From NCBI GenBank assembly GCA_002404055.1, contig DHIZ01000123.1, positions 13,214-43,460 of the forward strand: 30,247 nucleotides of DNA, written 5' to 3'. The notes below the pieces were generated by a model, which was not told the origin of the DNA, did no database searches, and saw only the letters and a list, made by a program, of their open reading frames with translations. Position numbers and translations under genes: made by a program. Shown here in pieces: positions 22,712 to 30,247 of this stretch; the first letter of the stretch is position 1; each line of letters starts with the position of its first letter. Origin of the DNA: Chloroflexi bacterium UBA4733. GTDB lineage: Bacteria > Chloroflexota > UBA4733.

Positions 22712-24232
22712 ATGGCCGTTCTAACCCATCGATATTCGCGGCGTCACGTCTTGCGTGTGGCCGCGGTCGCGCCGGTTGGCGCTGCCGTACTCACCGCCTG
22801 CGGCGGCGCCGGGACGGCCACGAGCGGCAGCACGACCGGCGCCGCCCCGGTTGCCGTCACCTCATCCGCCCCGGCGAAGGCGGTGACGACCGCGACCACG
22901 GCTGCCAAGGCCACGTCCGCCACCGCCGCGTCCGCTGGGGCGGCGAAGCCGACGCCGACCCCGCAGGCGGGCGATAGCCGCAAGGGAGCCGCCACTACAG
23001 TACGTCTGTCCTACGGTTGGGGCGGGACCTCTGTCCTGCCGACATGGGACACGATCAGCAAGCAGTTCGGCGACGCCTTCCCCAGCTTCAATGTGCAATG
23101 GGTGGTCGGTGACAACAACACGAAGCTGGTCGCCACCATCGCCGCCGGCACGCCGCCCGATGCCGCCGTCGGCAACGCCCCCTATCCGGAGTTCTGGGCA
23201 AAGGGGGCGGCAACCGCGCTGGATAGCATGATCGCCGCGAGCAAGGTGATCAACAAGAAGGATATCCCTACCGCCGCCTGGGACTACGCGAGCTACAAGG
23301 GCAAGGTCTACGGCGTGCCGGCGGTGGAGGCGTTCGTCCGCTACAGCCTCTGCATGGACATGACGAACCTGCAAAAGTACAGCATTGATCCGAAGACGCT
23401 GTCCTGGGATTGGGACACCGTGGTGCAGTTGCAGCAGCAACTCACCACGAAGACTGCCAGCGGCGATATTGCGATCCTTGGCATCGATCCTCAGGACTGC
23501 GCGGCCGGCGGCCTGAGCGGCGGCAACCCCTTCTACTGGGGGCACGCCTACGACATCGAGTACTTCGATCCGACGACGGGCAAGTTCAACTTCGACAACG
23601 ATCAGTTGGTCGAGGCGATGACGATGATCAAGCGGCTGCACGACGTTGCCGGCGGCGTGCAGGCGGTCAAAAAATTCCAGGCCAGTACCGGCTTCTGGAA
23701 CGGCAATCCCAAGGCGATGCTGCCCTCCGGTATGGAAGCCATGGCGGTGAATATCTATACGGCGCCCGGTGTGCTGGCCCACGACGCTCCCAGCCGCAGT
23801 TTCGCCTATACCTGGGCGCCGGTCCCCACCTCCCACAAGGGCTGGAAGGTGCAGGCCACCGGTGGGCACAACGCCTTCATCCCCAGCGGCGCCAAATATG
23901 CGGCGCAGGGCTTCCAGGTGATCGAGCATCTGGTGGGCGACCTGGCGGAGCAGACGATTTACGACAATATCGGTTGGCTCGGCGCGCGCACTTCGTTTCT
24001 CGCCAAGGTCAATGCCGGCAAATATCCGGGCCTGGACTTCTTTATCCAGTCCGTCAAGCAGAACGACAAGCTCTTCGGTATGCCTGCGAACCCGATCGAG
24101 AACCAGACGGCGACGCTGTGGAACACGGCGCTCCAGAGCGTGCTCACGGCCAAAGCGACGCCGAAGGATGCGCTCGCGCAATTGCAACAGGTCGTGACCG
24201 CCCAGATGTCGCAGCAGTTCCCGAACGGCTGA
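22712..24232 (+). CDS. ABC transporter extracellular solute-binding protein, family 1 (Tat lipoprotein)
   Basis: This 506-residue protein starts at ATG 22712 after AAGGAAAGGGG. The twin-Arg signal (RYSRRHVLRVAAVAPVG) ends in lipobox LTACGG and is followed by a Thr/Ser/Ala stalk of about 60 residues. The binding domain includes VRLSYGWGGTSVLPTWD, NVQWVVGDNNTKLVATIAAG, YKGKVYGVPAVEAFVRYSL and the conserved AAQGFQVIEHLVGD near the end. It appears complete, although its presumed permeases survive only as the fused remnant 160 bp upstream. It could work with another transporter or persist as an orphan lipoprotein. It is convergent with the DUF1080 gene. Confidence 0.92.
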   Translation: MAVLTHRYSRRHVLRVAAVAPVGAAVLTACGGAGTATSGSTTGAAPVAVTSSAPAKAVTTATTAAKATSATAASAGAAKPTPTPQAGDSRKGAATTVRLSYGWGGTSVLPTWDTISKQFGDAFPSFNVQWVVGDNNTKLVATIAAGTPPDAAVGNAPYPEFWAKGAATALDSMIAASKVINKKDIPTAAWDYASYKGKVYGVPAVEAFVRYSLCMDMTNLQKYSIDPKTLSWDWDTVVQLQQQLTTKTASGDIAILGIDPQDCAAGGLSGGNPFYWGHAYDIEYFDPTTGKFNFDNDQLVEAMTMIKRLHDVAGGVQAVKKFQASTGFWNGNPKAMLPSGMEAMAVNIYTAPGVLAHDAPSRSFAYTWAPVPTSHKGWKVQATGGHNAFIPSGAKYAAQGFQVIEHLVGDLAEQTIYDNIGWLGARTSFLAKVNAGKYPGLDFFIQSVKQNDKLFGMPANPIENQTATLWNTALQSVLTAKATPKDALAQLQQVVTAQMSQQFPNG

Positions 24233-24243
24233 TGACCTGAACC

Positions 24244-24258
24244 GCCTTCTTGGGAGGC
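24244..24258. terminator. weak hairpin between convergent genes
   Basis: GCCT-TCTTGGG-AGGC followed by TTT lies in the 27-bp gap between the fifth binding-protein gene and the DUF1080 gene. The stem is short; the call rests mainly on position. Confidence 0.3.
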
Positions 24259-24259
24259 T

Positions 24260-25090
24260 TTAGCGATCCCCAATTGCGTGTAGTTGGATGTTCTTCCAGC
24301 GACATTTCGCGCCCGGCCACCACCGCTCCTTGCCCAGCCCGGGGTCATTGCTGTGTACTTCCAGCGCGATGTGCCCCGCTCGTCCCAGCAGTTCCGCGAC
24401 CCGGTCCTTGTCATACGCCGGCAGTTGGATCGACTCTGTGTCCAGCTCGCAGACCTTGAGCCCGTTCACCCAGGTCGTCAACCTCGGGTACTTTCCGACA
24501 CAGCGAATCTTGAATGTGTTCCACTCATCCCATTTCCACACCTGGAGGAACTCTTCAATCGGCGCTGCGTACGACAGCAACCTGCGGTCTTCGTCGGTCA
24601 CCGGCCGAAAGCTGCCATTTGGATCGGCAGCGACTAACCTGATCGGTGTCCCTTCCGCATCGCGCTGCACATCGAAGGCGTAGGGCATCGCCCGGAAATT
24701 CCCTATCCCGTTGCCGTAAAACCCCCCGATACCGCCGGACCGCCGGTGATCCAGCAGAATTTGGAATCCCTGCGAACCGCGCGCCGTCGCTCTGACCAAC
24801 ACGCCGGTATCGGCGGGCCAATCGGGCTTCGCGTCGATTTGGAGCTCGAAGTCAGCGTACGTCTCGTCGGTCAGCAAGTAGCCACCATACCCGCATCCCG
24901 GAGGGTCTTGCTCTCCGACGATTGCCCCGTCCACGACGCTCCATTTTGCTGGGTGTTGCTCGGCGTTCCTGTATGCTTCGCCCTGTGTATTGGGCCCGGG
25001 ATCGCCCGGCCTCGGCGCGCCCGGCAAGCGGGGCACCGAGTGCCACCCCGCGAGCGACTGGCCGTCAAAAAGACGCACACTGTTACTCAC
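24260..25090 (-). CDS. DUF1080 (3-keto-disaccharide hydrolase / LamG-like) protein
   Basis: I start at GTG 25090 (VSNSVRLFDGQSLAGWHSV), with GGAGGGAG about 8 nt upstream; an ATG at 25135 in frame lacks an SD. The 276-residue product is a concanavalin-like jelly roll. Hallmarks: LFDGQSLAGWH, KWSVVDGAIVGEQDPPGCGY, YLLTDETYADFELQIDAKPD, DTGVLVRATARGSQGFQI, WNTFKIRCVGKYPRLTTWVN, and GHIALEVHSNDPG with WKNIQLHAIG at the end. The family includes glycoside hydrolases acting on 3-keto-disaccharides made by Gfo/Idh-type oxidoreductases, which fits the oxidoreductase 5 kb away. No signal peptide is seen, so it is probably cytoplasmic here, unlike many family members. Confidence 0.88.
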   Translation of the reverse strand: MSNSVRLFDGQSLAGWHSVPRLPGAPRPGDPGPNTQGEAYRNAEQHPAKWSVVDGAIVGEQDPPGCGYGGYLLTDETYADFELQIDAKPDWPADTGVLVRATARGSQGFQILLDHRRSGGIGGFYGNGIGNFRAMPYAFDVQRDAEGTPIRLVAADPNGSFRPVTDEDRRLLSYAAPIEEFLQVWKWDEWNTFKIRCVGKYPRLTTWVNGLKVCELDTESIQLPAYDKDRVAELLGRAGHIALEVHSNDPGLGKERWWPGAKCRWKNIQLHAIGDR

Positions 25091-25202
25091 GTACTCGCTC
25101 CCTCCATAGGTTGTCGAACGATGCTGACCCGACATGCCGAGCCTGATAGGGTAAGTGTCTTGTGGTGCCGTGCGGCTGGTGACTGCGACTTGAACACATC
25201 GC

Positions 25203-27698
25203 CTACAGCGCCAGCCGCGCCGCGATGCTCAGTCCCTGCGCTTGCGCCACATTGACGGAGAGGCGCACCGTCGGCGCCAGTCGCTCGATGCTGACCCGAT
25301 GGTCGGCGGAGAGGACCTTCGACGCCGGCCGCGCCAGTTCGATCCGAATGGTACCGACATGTTGCTGCGTTGGGTCCGCAATGGCCAGATCGAGCGTTGT
25401 TCCGCCCCCCGTGTCCTGGACGAGGACAGCAGCCGGGCTATCGCAGGTAAGGAAATCGACAGTCTTCGGCCCCGCTGTCCAGAAGGTGGCGGCCAGGATC
25501 TTCAGCCCAGTGTGTCGCAGCGCCTGGACCTCCGCCGTATTCGCCAGGACGACGACCGGCGGACGCGCTGCGAAGCTGGCCGTTTGGGCCGCCGAGGCCG
25601 TGGGCAGGAGCGCGTAGGCGTACCCAGCGTTGTCTGGATGAGCGCCGTGGTCAAGCCAGAGCGTGACAAAGGTGTTGGTGATCGGCGTTGCCGAGGTATA
25701 GAGCTTGTTGATGTCCGTCCAAGCCGCTGTGCGCTGCTCTCGCAGGGCTTGCACGACACTGCGAGCCAGCGGCACGTAGCCGCCGACTCCCTGCAGATGC
25801 AAGTACTGCGGATTGGTCAGCGCCGCTGTCCAGCCGACGTGTGTTGGCTGGATGCTGCCATCGACGGTCAGCGCGCCGGCGTCGCTGCCCACGATCCGGC
25901 GATTCTCCAGGATCGTTTCCACGCGGTCCCCGCCGGCGCTGCTGATCCCCGCTCCCAGCGCTACTACCTCGTCATCGAAGAGAAACCAGGACTTCCGAGC
26001 GCGCACAAGGTCAGCCCAGGCTTGCAGGTCCATCCCGGCGACACCATAGCGGTCGCCCAGCACGGCGCCGCCGGTCCAGGGATTCGGACTGCGATAGTTG
26101 GCGCCGGAACTGTCGGCTCGCGGCGTCACAGCGACTGTGGTCCCTGGGAGGCGATACGGATTGACGGTTGGCCAGTAGCCCTCGCCGAACTGCGCGAGAT
26201 CATCGGTATACAGGGTGGTCATGCCGTCACCGGTGTACCAGCCGTGGAGGTTTTCGTGGTTGATGCTCTCGTAGGTGAAGATGCGCTGCGACGACATGCT
26301 GATGCCCATGCTCCAGCCGGGCCGACGGTGTACGACGCGATCCATGCCGGCGTAGCAGCGATGCGTTACCAGTTCCGGCATGGCCGTAAGGCTCGCCTTG
26401 CTCAGCAACCGCTTGGCGAGCGCCACCGCCGGCGCCGGCGACGTGCGCAGAAAGGTGCGGTAGGTGTCGGCCTCGATTTCCCGCTTCACCCAGCGCTGCA
26501 GCGTCTCCGCCTCGGCGGCCGGCGCCTCCTGCGCGAGTAGGAGGACCGATTGGAGGACGTTCTGGCCGGTGGCGTGGTCGGGCGAGCCGGTTCGGGAGAC
26601 TTCCCGTCCTCGCACCATGTCCATCATCGCGCCTTTGACGATGAGCGGACTGAAGGCGTTCGCCACCCAGTCGTAGACGTTCCGCATGTTGGGATCCGTG
26701 ACGGCCCAGGGCGAACCGGCGAGGGCAGAGAGGAGGGGCGACAGATTCGCCAGCAAGGCAGCGCCATAGCCGCCGTTGTAGGGATGGGCGCCGTGTTGGA
26801 TGAAGGAACCGTCGGCGTAAAAGCCGTCACCTTGCTGGACGTACGGAAAGACGGCGCTGAGTCCGTCCCGCGCGGCGGCCAGTTGCGCCGCATCCTCCAC
26901 CAGCGATCCCCGAATTGCGATGATGGTGGCGATCCAGACCAGGTTGGCGCCGGTCATCTTGACGCTTGGCGTAAAGAAGGCGCTGGCGGCCATGGAGGTT
27001 GCCAGTTGTTGCGGTGTCAGCCGGTCATAGACGAGGAGGGCGGCGTCGTTGAGGCTCAGGGGAATGCCGATCTCCCAGTACCACCAGTTGCCGATCTTCG
27101 GCTTGCGGGCGTTGTAGGCGTTGGCCGCCAGCCAGTCCATCGCGCCCGTTATCGCCTCGCCGAGTTGCGCCTCATGGAAGAGCGCCGAACCCGGTATGGC
27201 GTAGGCCAGCGCCATCTGGCGCACGCGGCTGTAGCTGCTGCTGGCCTGTCCCGGATCGTCGGCTGCCTGCGGCAGGTCGGACCACAGGGCCGTGCGTCCG
27301 GCGGTGGTGGCCAGGCTATCCAGGGTGCGCTGGGCGGCGCGGCTCACTGCCGCGATGGCAGCGTTGACGTCCGGATCGCTGGCGTCCTCCGTGGCGCTCA
27401 CGATGAGCGTCGATTGCCAGCGCGCCCGGACGGCGGCGAAGGGCCTCGACAGTCCAGTTGACTTTGGCACAGCGCCGGTCTCCGTACCGCCGCTGACTGC
27501 CGCGGTCATTGCGCTCGTCGTCCTGGTGCTGCTCGCCGTCGTGCTGGGCCCGGAAGACGGGGCGGGAACTGGCGTCGCTGGCAGAGCGAACGGCGAGGGC
27601 TGCTGCGAAACCAGGGCCCGGCCGCTGCAGGCGGCGAGCAGGCTGACCGGCGTCAGGGCAACGATGGCGCGGAGGGCGGTCCGGCGCGACACGAGCAT
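25203..27698 (-). CDS. polysaccharide lyase family 8 (hyaluronate/chondroitin/xanthan lyase type), Tat lipoprotein
   Basis: The start is ATG 27698 (MLVSRRTALRAIVALTPVSL), with GGAGGGGGG 5 nt upstream; the frame extends 51 codons further but precedes the signal. The 831-residue product has a twin-Arg signal, lipobox LLAACS and a Ser/Thr stalk. The alpha/alpha toroid carries NWWYWEIGIPLSLNDA and the catalytic set Asn252 (GANLVW), His302 and Tyr311 (IQHGAHPYNGGYG). The spacings of 50 and 9 residues equal those of the pneumococcal hyaluronate lyase Asn349/His399/Tyr408 set. The central beta domain has SMSSQRIFTYESINHEN and PYRLPGTTVAV. It cleaves uronic-acid-containing polysaccharide by beta-elimination at the cell surface. 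Exact substrate (hyaluronan, chondroitin or xanthan) is not determined. Confidence 0.95.
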   Translation of the reverse strand: MLVSRRTALRAIVALTPVSLLAACSGRALVSQQPSPFALPATPVPAPSSGPSTTASSTRTTSAMTAAVSGGTETGAVPKSTGLSRPFAAVRARWQSTLIVSATEDASDPDVNAAIAAVSRAAQRTLDSLATTAGRTALWSDLPQAADDPGQASSSYSRVRQMALAYAIPGSALFHEAQLGEAITGAMDWLAANAYNARKPKIGNWWYWEIGIPLSLNDAALLVYDRLTPQQLATSMAASAFFTPSVKMTGANLVWIATIIAIRGSLVEDAAQLAAARDGLSAVFPYVQQGDGFYADGSFIQHGAHPYNGGYGAALLANLSPLLSALAGSPWAVTDPNMRNVYDWVANAFSPLIVKGAMMDMVRGREVSRTGSPDHATGQNVLQSVLLLAQEAPAAEAETLQRWVKREIEADTYRTFLRTSPAPAVALAKRLLSKASLTAMPELVTHRCYAGMDRVVHRRPGWSMGISMSSQRIFTYESINHENLHGWYTGDGMTTLYTDDLAQFGEGYWPTVNPYRLPGTTVAVTPRADSSGANYRSPNPWTGGAVLGDRYGVAGMDLQAWADLVRARKSWFLFDDEVVALGAGISSAGGDRVETILENRRIVGSDAGALTVDGSIQPTHVGWTAALTNPQYLHLQGVGGYVPLARSVVQALREQRTAAWTDINKLYTSATPITNTFVTLWLDHGAHPDNAGYAYALLPTASAAQTASFAARPPVVVLANTAEVQALRHTGLKILAATFWTAGPKTVDFLTCDSPAAVLVQDTGGGTTLDLAIADPTQQHVGTIRIELARPASKVLSADHRVSIERLAPTVRLSVNVAQAQGLSIAARLAL

Positions 27699-27864
27699 GC
27701 TGGCCCCCCCTCCGTCGATTCCTGGATCATACCCCACCCTGGGTTGCGCGCGAGCCGTTGGCAATGGCGTCCACCATTCCAGCGCCTGCCCTGTTGCATA
27801 CGCAGGTTGCAGCGCGGGCTGCGTGCGCGCCGTGAGGATGTGCTTCGGCACGCTGCCGTTCGGC

Positions 27865-27990
27865 TCAAGTGGTTGCTGCGGCCCAGCCGGTCTTTCGCAG
27901 CCAGGCTTCCAGGGTCAGCAGCTCGGGACGCAGTGACCGCAGCGCGGCGAGGTCGGCCTCGTACCCCACCTCGTTAAACCACCGGTACAT
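27865..27990 (-). pseudogene. C-terminal remnant of an NmrA-like NAD(P)-binding protein
   Basis: A 41-codon frame reads MYRWFNEVGYEADLAALRSL followed by RPELLTLEAWLRKTGWAAAT. This matches the usual C-terminal ending of NmrA/HSCARG-type proteins (RWFN-VGY-ADI-ALR-LHP-LLTFE-WLR). The upstream coding region is absent, with a stop shortly before in frame. It is noncoding debris upstream of the lyase gene. Confidence 0.45.
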
Positions 27991-28126
27991 TAAGACCAAC
28001 GGGCCCCGTGCGGCCTGTCTTCATCTGCCCGTGCAGAGCGTCAATGATCCAGTCGCTATCGACCAGGTAGTGCCTACTATATCTCAGCTGCGGTAGGGCC
28101 GCGCGGTAGCCGTCCTCCTTGTCCAA
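27974..28126 (-). pseudogene. N-terminal remnant of a PIN-domain (VapC-like) protein
   Basis: A 50-codon frame from a possible TTG at 28126 contains RHYLVDSDWIIDALHGQ, the typical first beta strand and helix of PIN-domain toxins with the first catalytic Asp. The rest of the domain (second and third acidic residues) is missing; the frame runs into the NmrA-like fragment out of phase and stops at 27974. No antitoxin is visible. Confidence 0.45.
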
Positions 28127-28166
28127 TGGTGCGGAGTGCGACTCACGACTATGTTTCGCGCACCGA

Positions 28167-28463
28167 TCACGCGTCGTCCGGCTTCTTCAGCAGCAGCAGC
28201 GCGTGGGGGAGGGCGACGATGGGAAGCACCATGCCGTATCTCCACCGGAGGAGGAAACGGCGCTCTGTCGCTTGGGCAATGAGTGCCGGGATGAGGCCGA
28301 CCAGCAGCAAGGCCAGCAGTGGGGCAACGACCGCAAAGGCGAACAGGACGTAGAGAAACAAGATAAAGCCGGCCAGGATCTGCCGCCAGCGGTGGGGTAC
28401 CGCGATCAGCAGGACGAGCGGCGCGATTAGCCCGGCGATAAAGAAGACGGCGTTGCCGTTCAT
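28167..28463 (-). CDS. small integral membrane protein
   Basis: This 98-residue protein starts at ATG 28463 after GGAAAGGAAGGG at about 6 nt, one of the strongest SDs in the window. Three hydrophobic segments are visible: AVFFIAGLIAPLVLLIAV (about 5-22), ILAGFILFLYVLFAFAVVAP (about 29-48, running into LLALLLVGLIPALIAQ), and YGMVLPIVALPHALLLL (about 76-92). Basic clusters (HRWRQ and ERRFLLRWR) lie between them. I do not recognise a family. It is 68 bp downstream of the sixth binding-protein gene on the same strand, separated by a GC-rich inverted repeat. Confidence 0.65.
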   Translation of the reverse strand: MNGNAVFFIAGLIAPLVLLIAVPHRWRQILAGFILFLYVLFAFAVVAPLLALLLVGLIPALIAQATERRFLLRWRYGMVLPIVALPHALLLLKKPDDA

Positions 28464-28489
28464 GGCGAACCCTTCCTTTCCGCTAGACG

Positions 28490-28533
28490 CGGCGCCGCCG
28501 CAGGCGCCACAAGCGGCCGCCTGCGGCGCCGCT
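28490..28533. repeat. GC-rich imperfect inverted repeat (GCGGCGCCGC core)
   Basis: Two oppositely oriented copies of GCGGCGCCGC(CGC)AGGCG flank a short spacer between the small membrane protein gene and the sixth binding-protein gene. The left copy has about three extra bases. It may act as terminator or be a dispersed repeat unit. My base count here is uncertain by one position. Confidence 0.5.
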
Positions 28534-29890
28534 ACACCGGGCCGGGAGTCACGGCCCGGGCGTGCAACGCGGCATTGATCTCTTTCGTCGCCTGGCGGCA
28601 GGCCACGTCCGCTGTGGCACTGCCCTGCTGGAGCGGCTGGACCAGGGACTGGCGGAACGGACCAAAGATGTCCGGCTCCATGGCGAGGGCGCGACCATAC
28701 CCGGCGGCACGCTGCACGGCCAGGGCGAAGTCGCCGCCCGGCGTCGCCCCCGGCGACGGGGAGGGCTGGGACACCAGCGACGGCTTCGGCGGCAGGTCGC
28801 TGCGCGGCTCGATTTCGGCGGCCAAGGCGGTCATCGCCGCGTAGGCCTGGTGCGGGTCCACCGTCCGCGCGGCCATGGCGAACGCCTGCTGGACCACAAG
28901 GTATGTGGCACGCGCCGTGCCGCGGAAGGGCTCGGCGGCCCGCAGCGGCGGCGTCGTTGACCCGCCACCCATCTCGAGGAAGACCATGGCAGCGCGCCCG
29001 CCGCCGACGGTGAGGTGGCCGCCATCCTGTGAAAAGCCGGTGGCTTGCGGCGTCACGACCTTGGAGCGCGTGAAGAGGTCGCCATAGAAGGCCGCCGCCT
29101 CGATCGCGGGGGGCTGGTCCAGGATGCAGCGTTGGCCGTCCGGGCTGAGGATGTCGGCACCGTTCTGCCAGAGGAATACGGAAAGGTCGGGCAGCAGGCC
29201 CCAGGCGTACTGCCCGGGCGGCCGGGTCAACTGCACACTCGCGTCCAGCATGCGCTGCCAGTTCCAGGAGGCGTCGGGCGGCTGCAGCCCCGCCTGCTGG
29301 AAGAGCGCCGGGTCGTAGAGCACCATCCCGACGCTGATGGCGAGCGGGAGGGCGTACAGCTTGCCGACCCAGCGGCCGGTGGCGAGGGCGCCCGGATAGT
29401 AGGCGCTCAGCGCGGCGGCGGAGGACGCCGCCAGGTCGTCCAGCGGGCGCAGCAGTCCTTTTGCCATGGCACGGATCTTGAAGGGGCTGGCGCCGGAGAA
29501 GAGGTAGTCGCCGAACACCAGCAGGTCCGGCGGCGCCTCGCCGCCCTGGCCGCCGAGCGCGGCCTCCAGCGCCTGCAGCTCGAGGTCGCTGCCCGCCGGC
29601 ACCGGCGTCCCGAGCGGCGGCTGCACAATCGGCACGAGAGTGACCTGACGGTCAAGGGCGACGCGGCCGGCGGTGGCCACCGCCTCTACCGCTTGCTGGA
29701 GCAGCGTCTGCTGCGCCTCCTTCGAGGAGACGCTGGTGCGGTCATCGTAGACCAGCGCGACGCGAGTCGGTGGCGCCGCCGGTGCGACGGTGGGCGGCGG
29801 CCCGAGGAGCGAGGGGGCGCGACACCCGGCGAGGGAAAACGCCGCCAGCGCCGTCGCGCCGCGGAGGACTGTTCGCCGCCCAACACGCAT
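28532..29890 (-). CDS. extracellular solute-binding protein, family 1-like (Tat lipoprotein)
   Basis: I choose ATG 29890 (MRVGRRTVLRGATALAAFSL), since GAGGAGG lies about 9 nt upstream; an ATG at 29908 is inside that leader. The 452-residue product has a twin-Arg signal with lipobox SLAGC and a short Pro/Ala stalk. The mature part shows PPDLLVFGDYLFSGASPF, GKLYALPLAISVGMVLYDP, QYAWGLLPDLSVFLWQNGAD and VDPHQAYAAMTALAAEIEP, typical of sugar-binding proteins though more diverged than the other five. The last eight codons and stop lie in an 8-bp hairpin next to another inverted repeat, so the original 3' end may have been replaced. No transport partner is near. Confidence 0.88.
   Translation of the reverse strand: MRVGRRTVLRGATALAAFSLAGCRAPSLLGPPPTVAPAAPPTRVALVYDDRTSVSSKEAQQTLLQQAVEAVATAGRVALDRQVTLVPIVQPPLGTPVPAGSDLELQALEAALGGQGGEAPPDLLVFGDYLFSGASPFKIRAMAKGLLRPLDDLAASSAAALSAYYPGALATGRWVGKLYALPLAISVGMVLYDPALFQQAGLQPPDASWNWQRMLDASVQLTRPPGQYAWGLLPDLSVFLWQNGADILSPDGQRCILDQPPAIEAAAFYGDLFTRSKVVTPQATGFSQDGGHLTVGGGRAAMVFLEMGGGSTTPPLRAAEPFRGTARATYLVVQQAFAMAARTVDPHQAYAAMTALAAEIEPRSDLPPKPSLVSQPSPSPGATPGGDFALAVQRAAGYGRALAMEPDIFGPFRQSLVQPLQQGSATADVACRQATKEINAALHARAVTPGPV
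28537..28559. terminator. 8-bp hairpin overlapping the 3' end of the sixth binding-protein gene
   Basis: CCGGGCCG-GGAGTCA-CGGCCCGG is a perfect 8-bp stem with a 7-nt loop at the end of the coding region. There is no T tract. It could reduce read-through into the small membrane protein gene. Confidence 0.4.
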
Positions 29891-29965
29891 GGTCGTACGC
29901 CTCCTCATCGCTGCGGCGATTACCGCTCATTCTGGGAACGGCTGTGGCAAAAGAATGCCGCCGCC

Positions 29966-29994
29966 AGGTTAGCCCAGCGGTAGCGATTGGTCAA
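29966..29994 (-). promoter_or_regulatory. promoter of the sixth binding-protein gene
   Basis: On the minus strand TTGACC (29994-29989) and TAACCT (29971-29966) are separated by 17 bp and lie about 75 bp upstream of ATG 29890. The -35 is strong and the -10 weak. Confidence 0.45.
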
Positions 29995-30034
29995 TAGCAG
30001 GTAAACAGACCGGGCCGCCAGCGTGTCGGCCGTG

Positions 30035-30178
30035 ATGGCCGCTCGCCTTGGCGTCGGCACGATCAGCCTCGGGGCCGATGAGGCCATCGGCTTCTATACC
30101 CATCTCGGCTGCACGGAGGCGAGTGGTGCGCTACACAAGCGGCTGGGGCGGGCGGTCCCGCTGGATGCTGGCGATTGA
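30035..30178 (+). pseudogene. C-terminal remnant of a GNAT acetyltransferase
   Basis: The 47-codon frame reads MAARLGVGTISLGADEAIGF then YTHLGCTEA, the typical last strand and helix of GNAT enzymes (A---GFY--LGF). The acetyl-CoA binding part (Q/RxxGxG/A) is missing upstream, and the preceding sequence is not coding in frame. The rest of the window to 30247 shows no gene. Confidence 0.5.
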
Positions 30179-30247
30179 TCCGGGCCGGCTTCCACCGCCG
30201 CCTTCCTTAACGCTCCCGCCGCTTTAGAGGGCTTTCAGATAATCCCT

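Noticed and set aside
22862..24187. Minus-strand open frame of 441 codons
   Set aside because: It is antisense to an intact solute-binding protein and rich in Arg/His/Val without motifs.
25242..26540. Plus-strand open frame of 432 codons
   Set aside because: It is antisense to the PL8 lyase, whose catalytic residues are verified by spacing.
28119..28430. Plus-strand open frame rich in Gln/Arg/Glu opposite the small membrane protein
   Set aside because: It is antisense to a hydrophobic protein with a strong SD; charged shadow frames are expected opposite TM-coding DNA.

Overview
The window is a high-GC (low-to-mid 60s percent by eye), gene-dense accessory stretch. It looks like a chromosome fragment of a Chloroflexota-type bacterium. 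That assignment is inference. It rests on strong Shine-Dalgarno sites, Tat-dependent lipoproteins with Ser/Thr/Ala-rich stalks, a DUF574-type methyltransferase, a Uma2-type nuclease, and a CGACTGAAGTCG hairpin repeat of the kind I associate with that phylum. No rRNA, tRNA, CRISPR array or intact transposase was found.

The theme is uptake and breakdown of external, probably sulfated, fucosylated or uronic-acid-containing glycans. From left to right: a very large partial envelope protein with PD40-like, C39-like peptidase and Ig-like regions (1-2979, minus); a sulfatase (3297-4724, plus); a minus-strand operon of two Tat-lipoprotein solute-binding proteins and a RidA-like protein (8314 to 4755); a GH29 alpha-L-fucosidase (plus); a snap-back repeat; a minus-strand series RpiR regulator, SAM methyltransferase, sensor histidine kinase (13366 to 9908), the kinase being split by an apparent one-base deletion; and divergently a xylose-isomerase-like TIM-barrel protein, a Cof-type HAD phosphatase and a third solute-binding protein (13538-17030). 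Next come a Uma2 nuclease, a Gfo/Idh/MocA oxidoreductase, an unrecognised helical protein, a truncated fourth binding protein, a thioredoxin-like gene with an in-frame TGA, a fifth binding protein, a DUF1080 glycoside hydrolase, a PL8 polysaccharide lyase, a small membrane protein and a sixth binding protein.

Two points stand out. First, the minus-strand gene 21903-21358 is complete (SD, ATG, about 181 codons), but an in-frame TGA sits exactly where the first Cys of a CPPC redox motif belongs, and a short stem-loop with GGT in its loop lies just downstream. I read it as a candidate selenocysteine (UPPC) thioredoxin-like protein; a nonsense mutation is the main alternative. Second, the window is full of deletion scars: a MalF-like permease 5' end fused to a MalG-like 3' end, a binding protein fused out of frame to a metallophosphoesterase tail, and fragments resembling PhyH, Gfo/Idh, PIN, NmrA and GNAT proteins. 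Six binding-protein genes remain, with no intact permease and no ABC ATPase in view. The locus therefore looks like an actively shuffled and eroding glycan-utilisation region in which lipoproteins and enzymes outlived their transporters, or use transporter parts encoded elsewhere.
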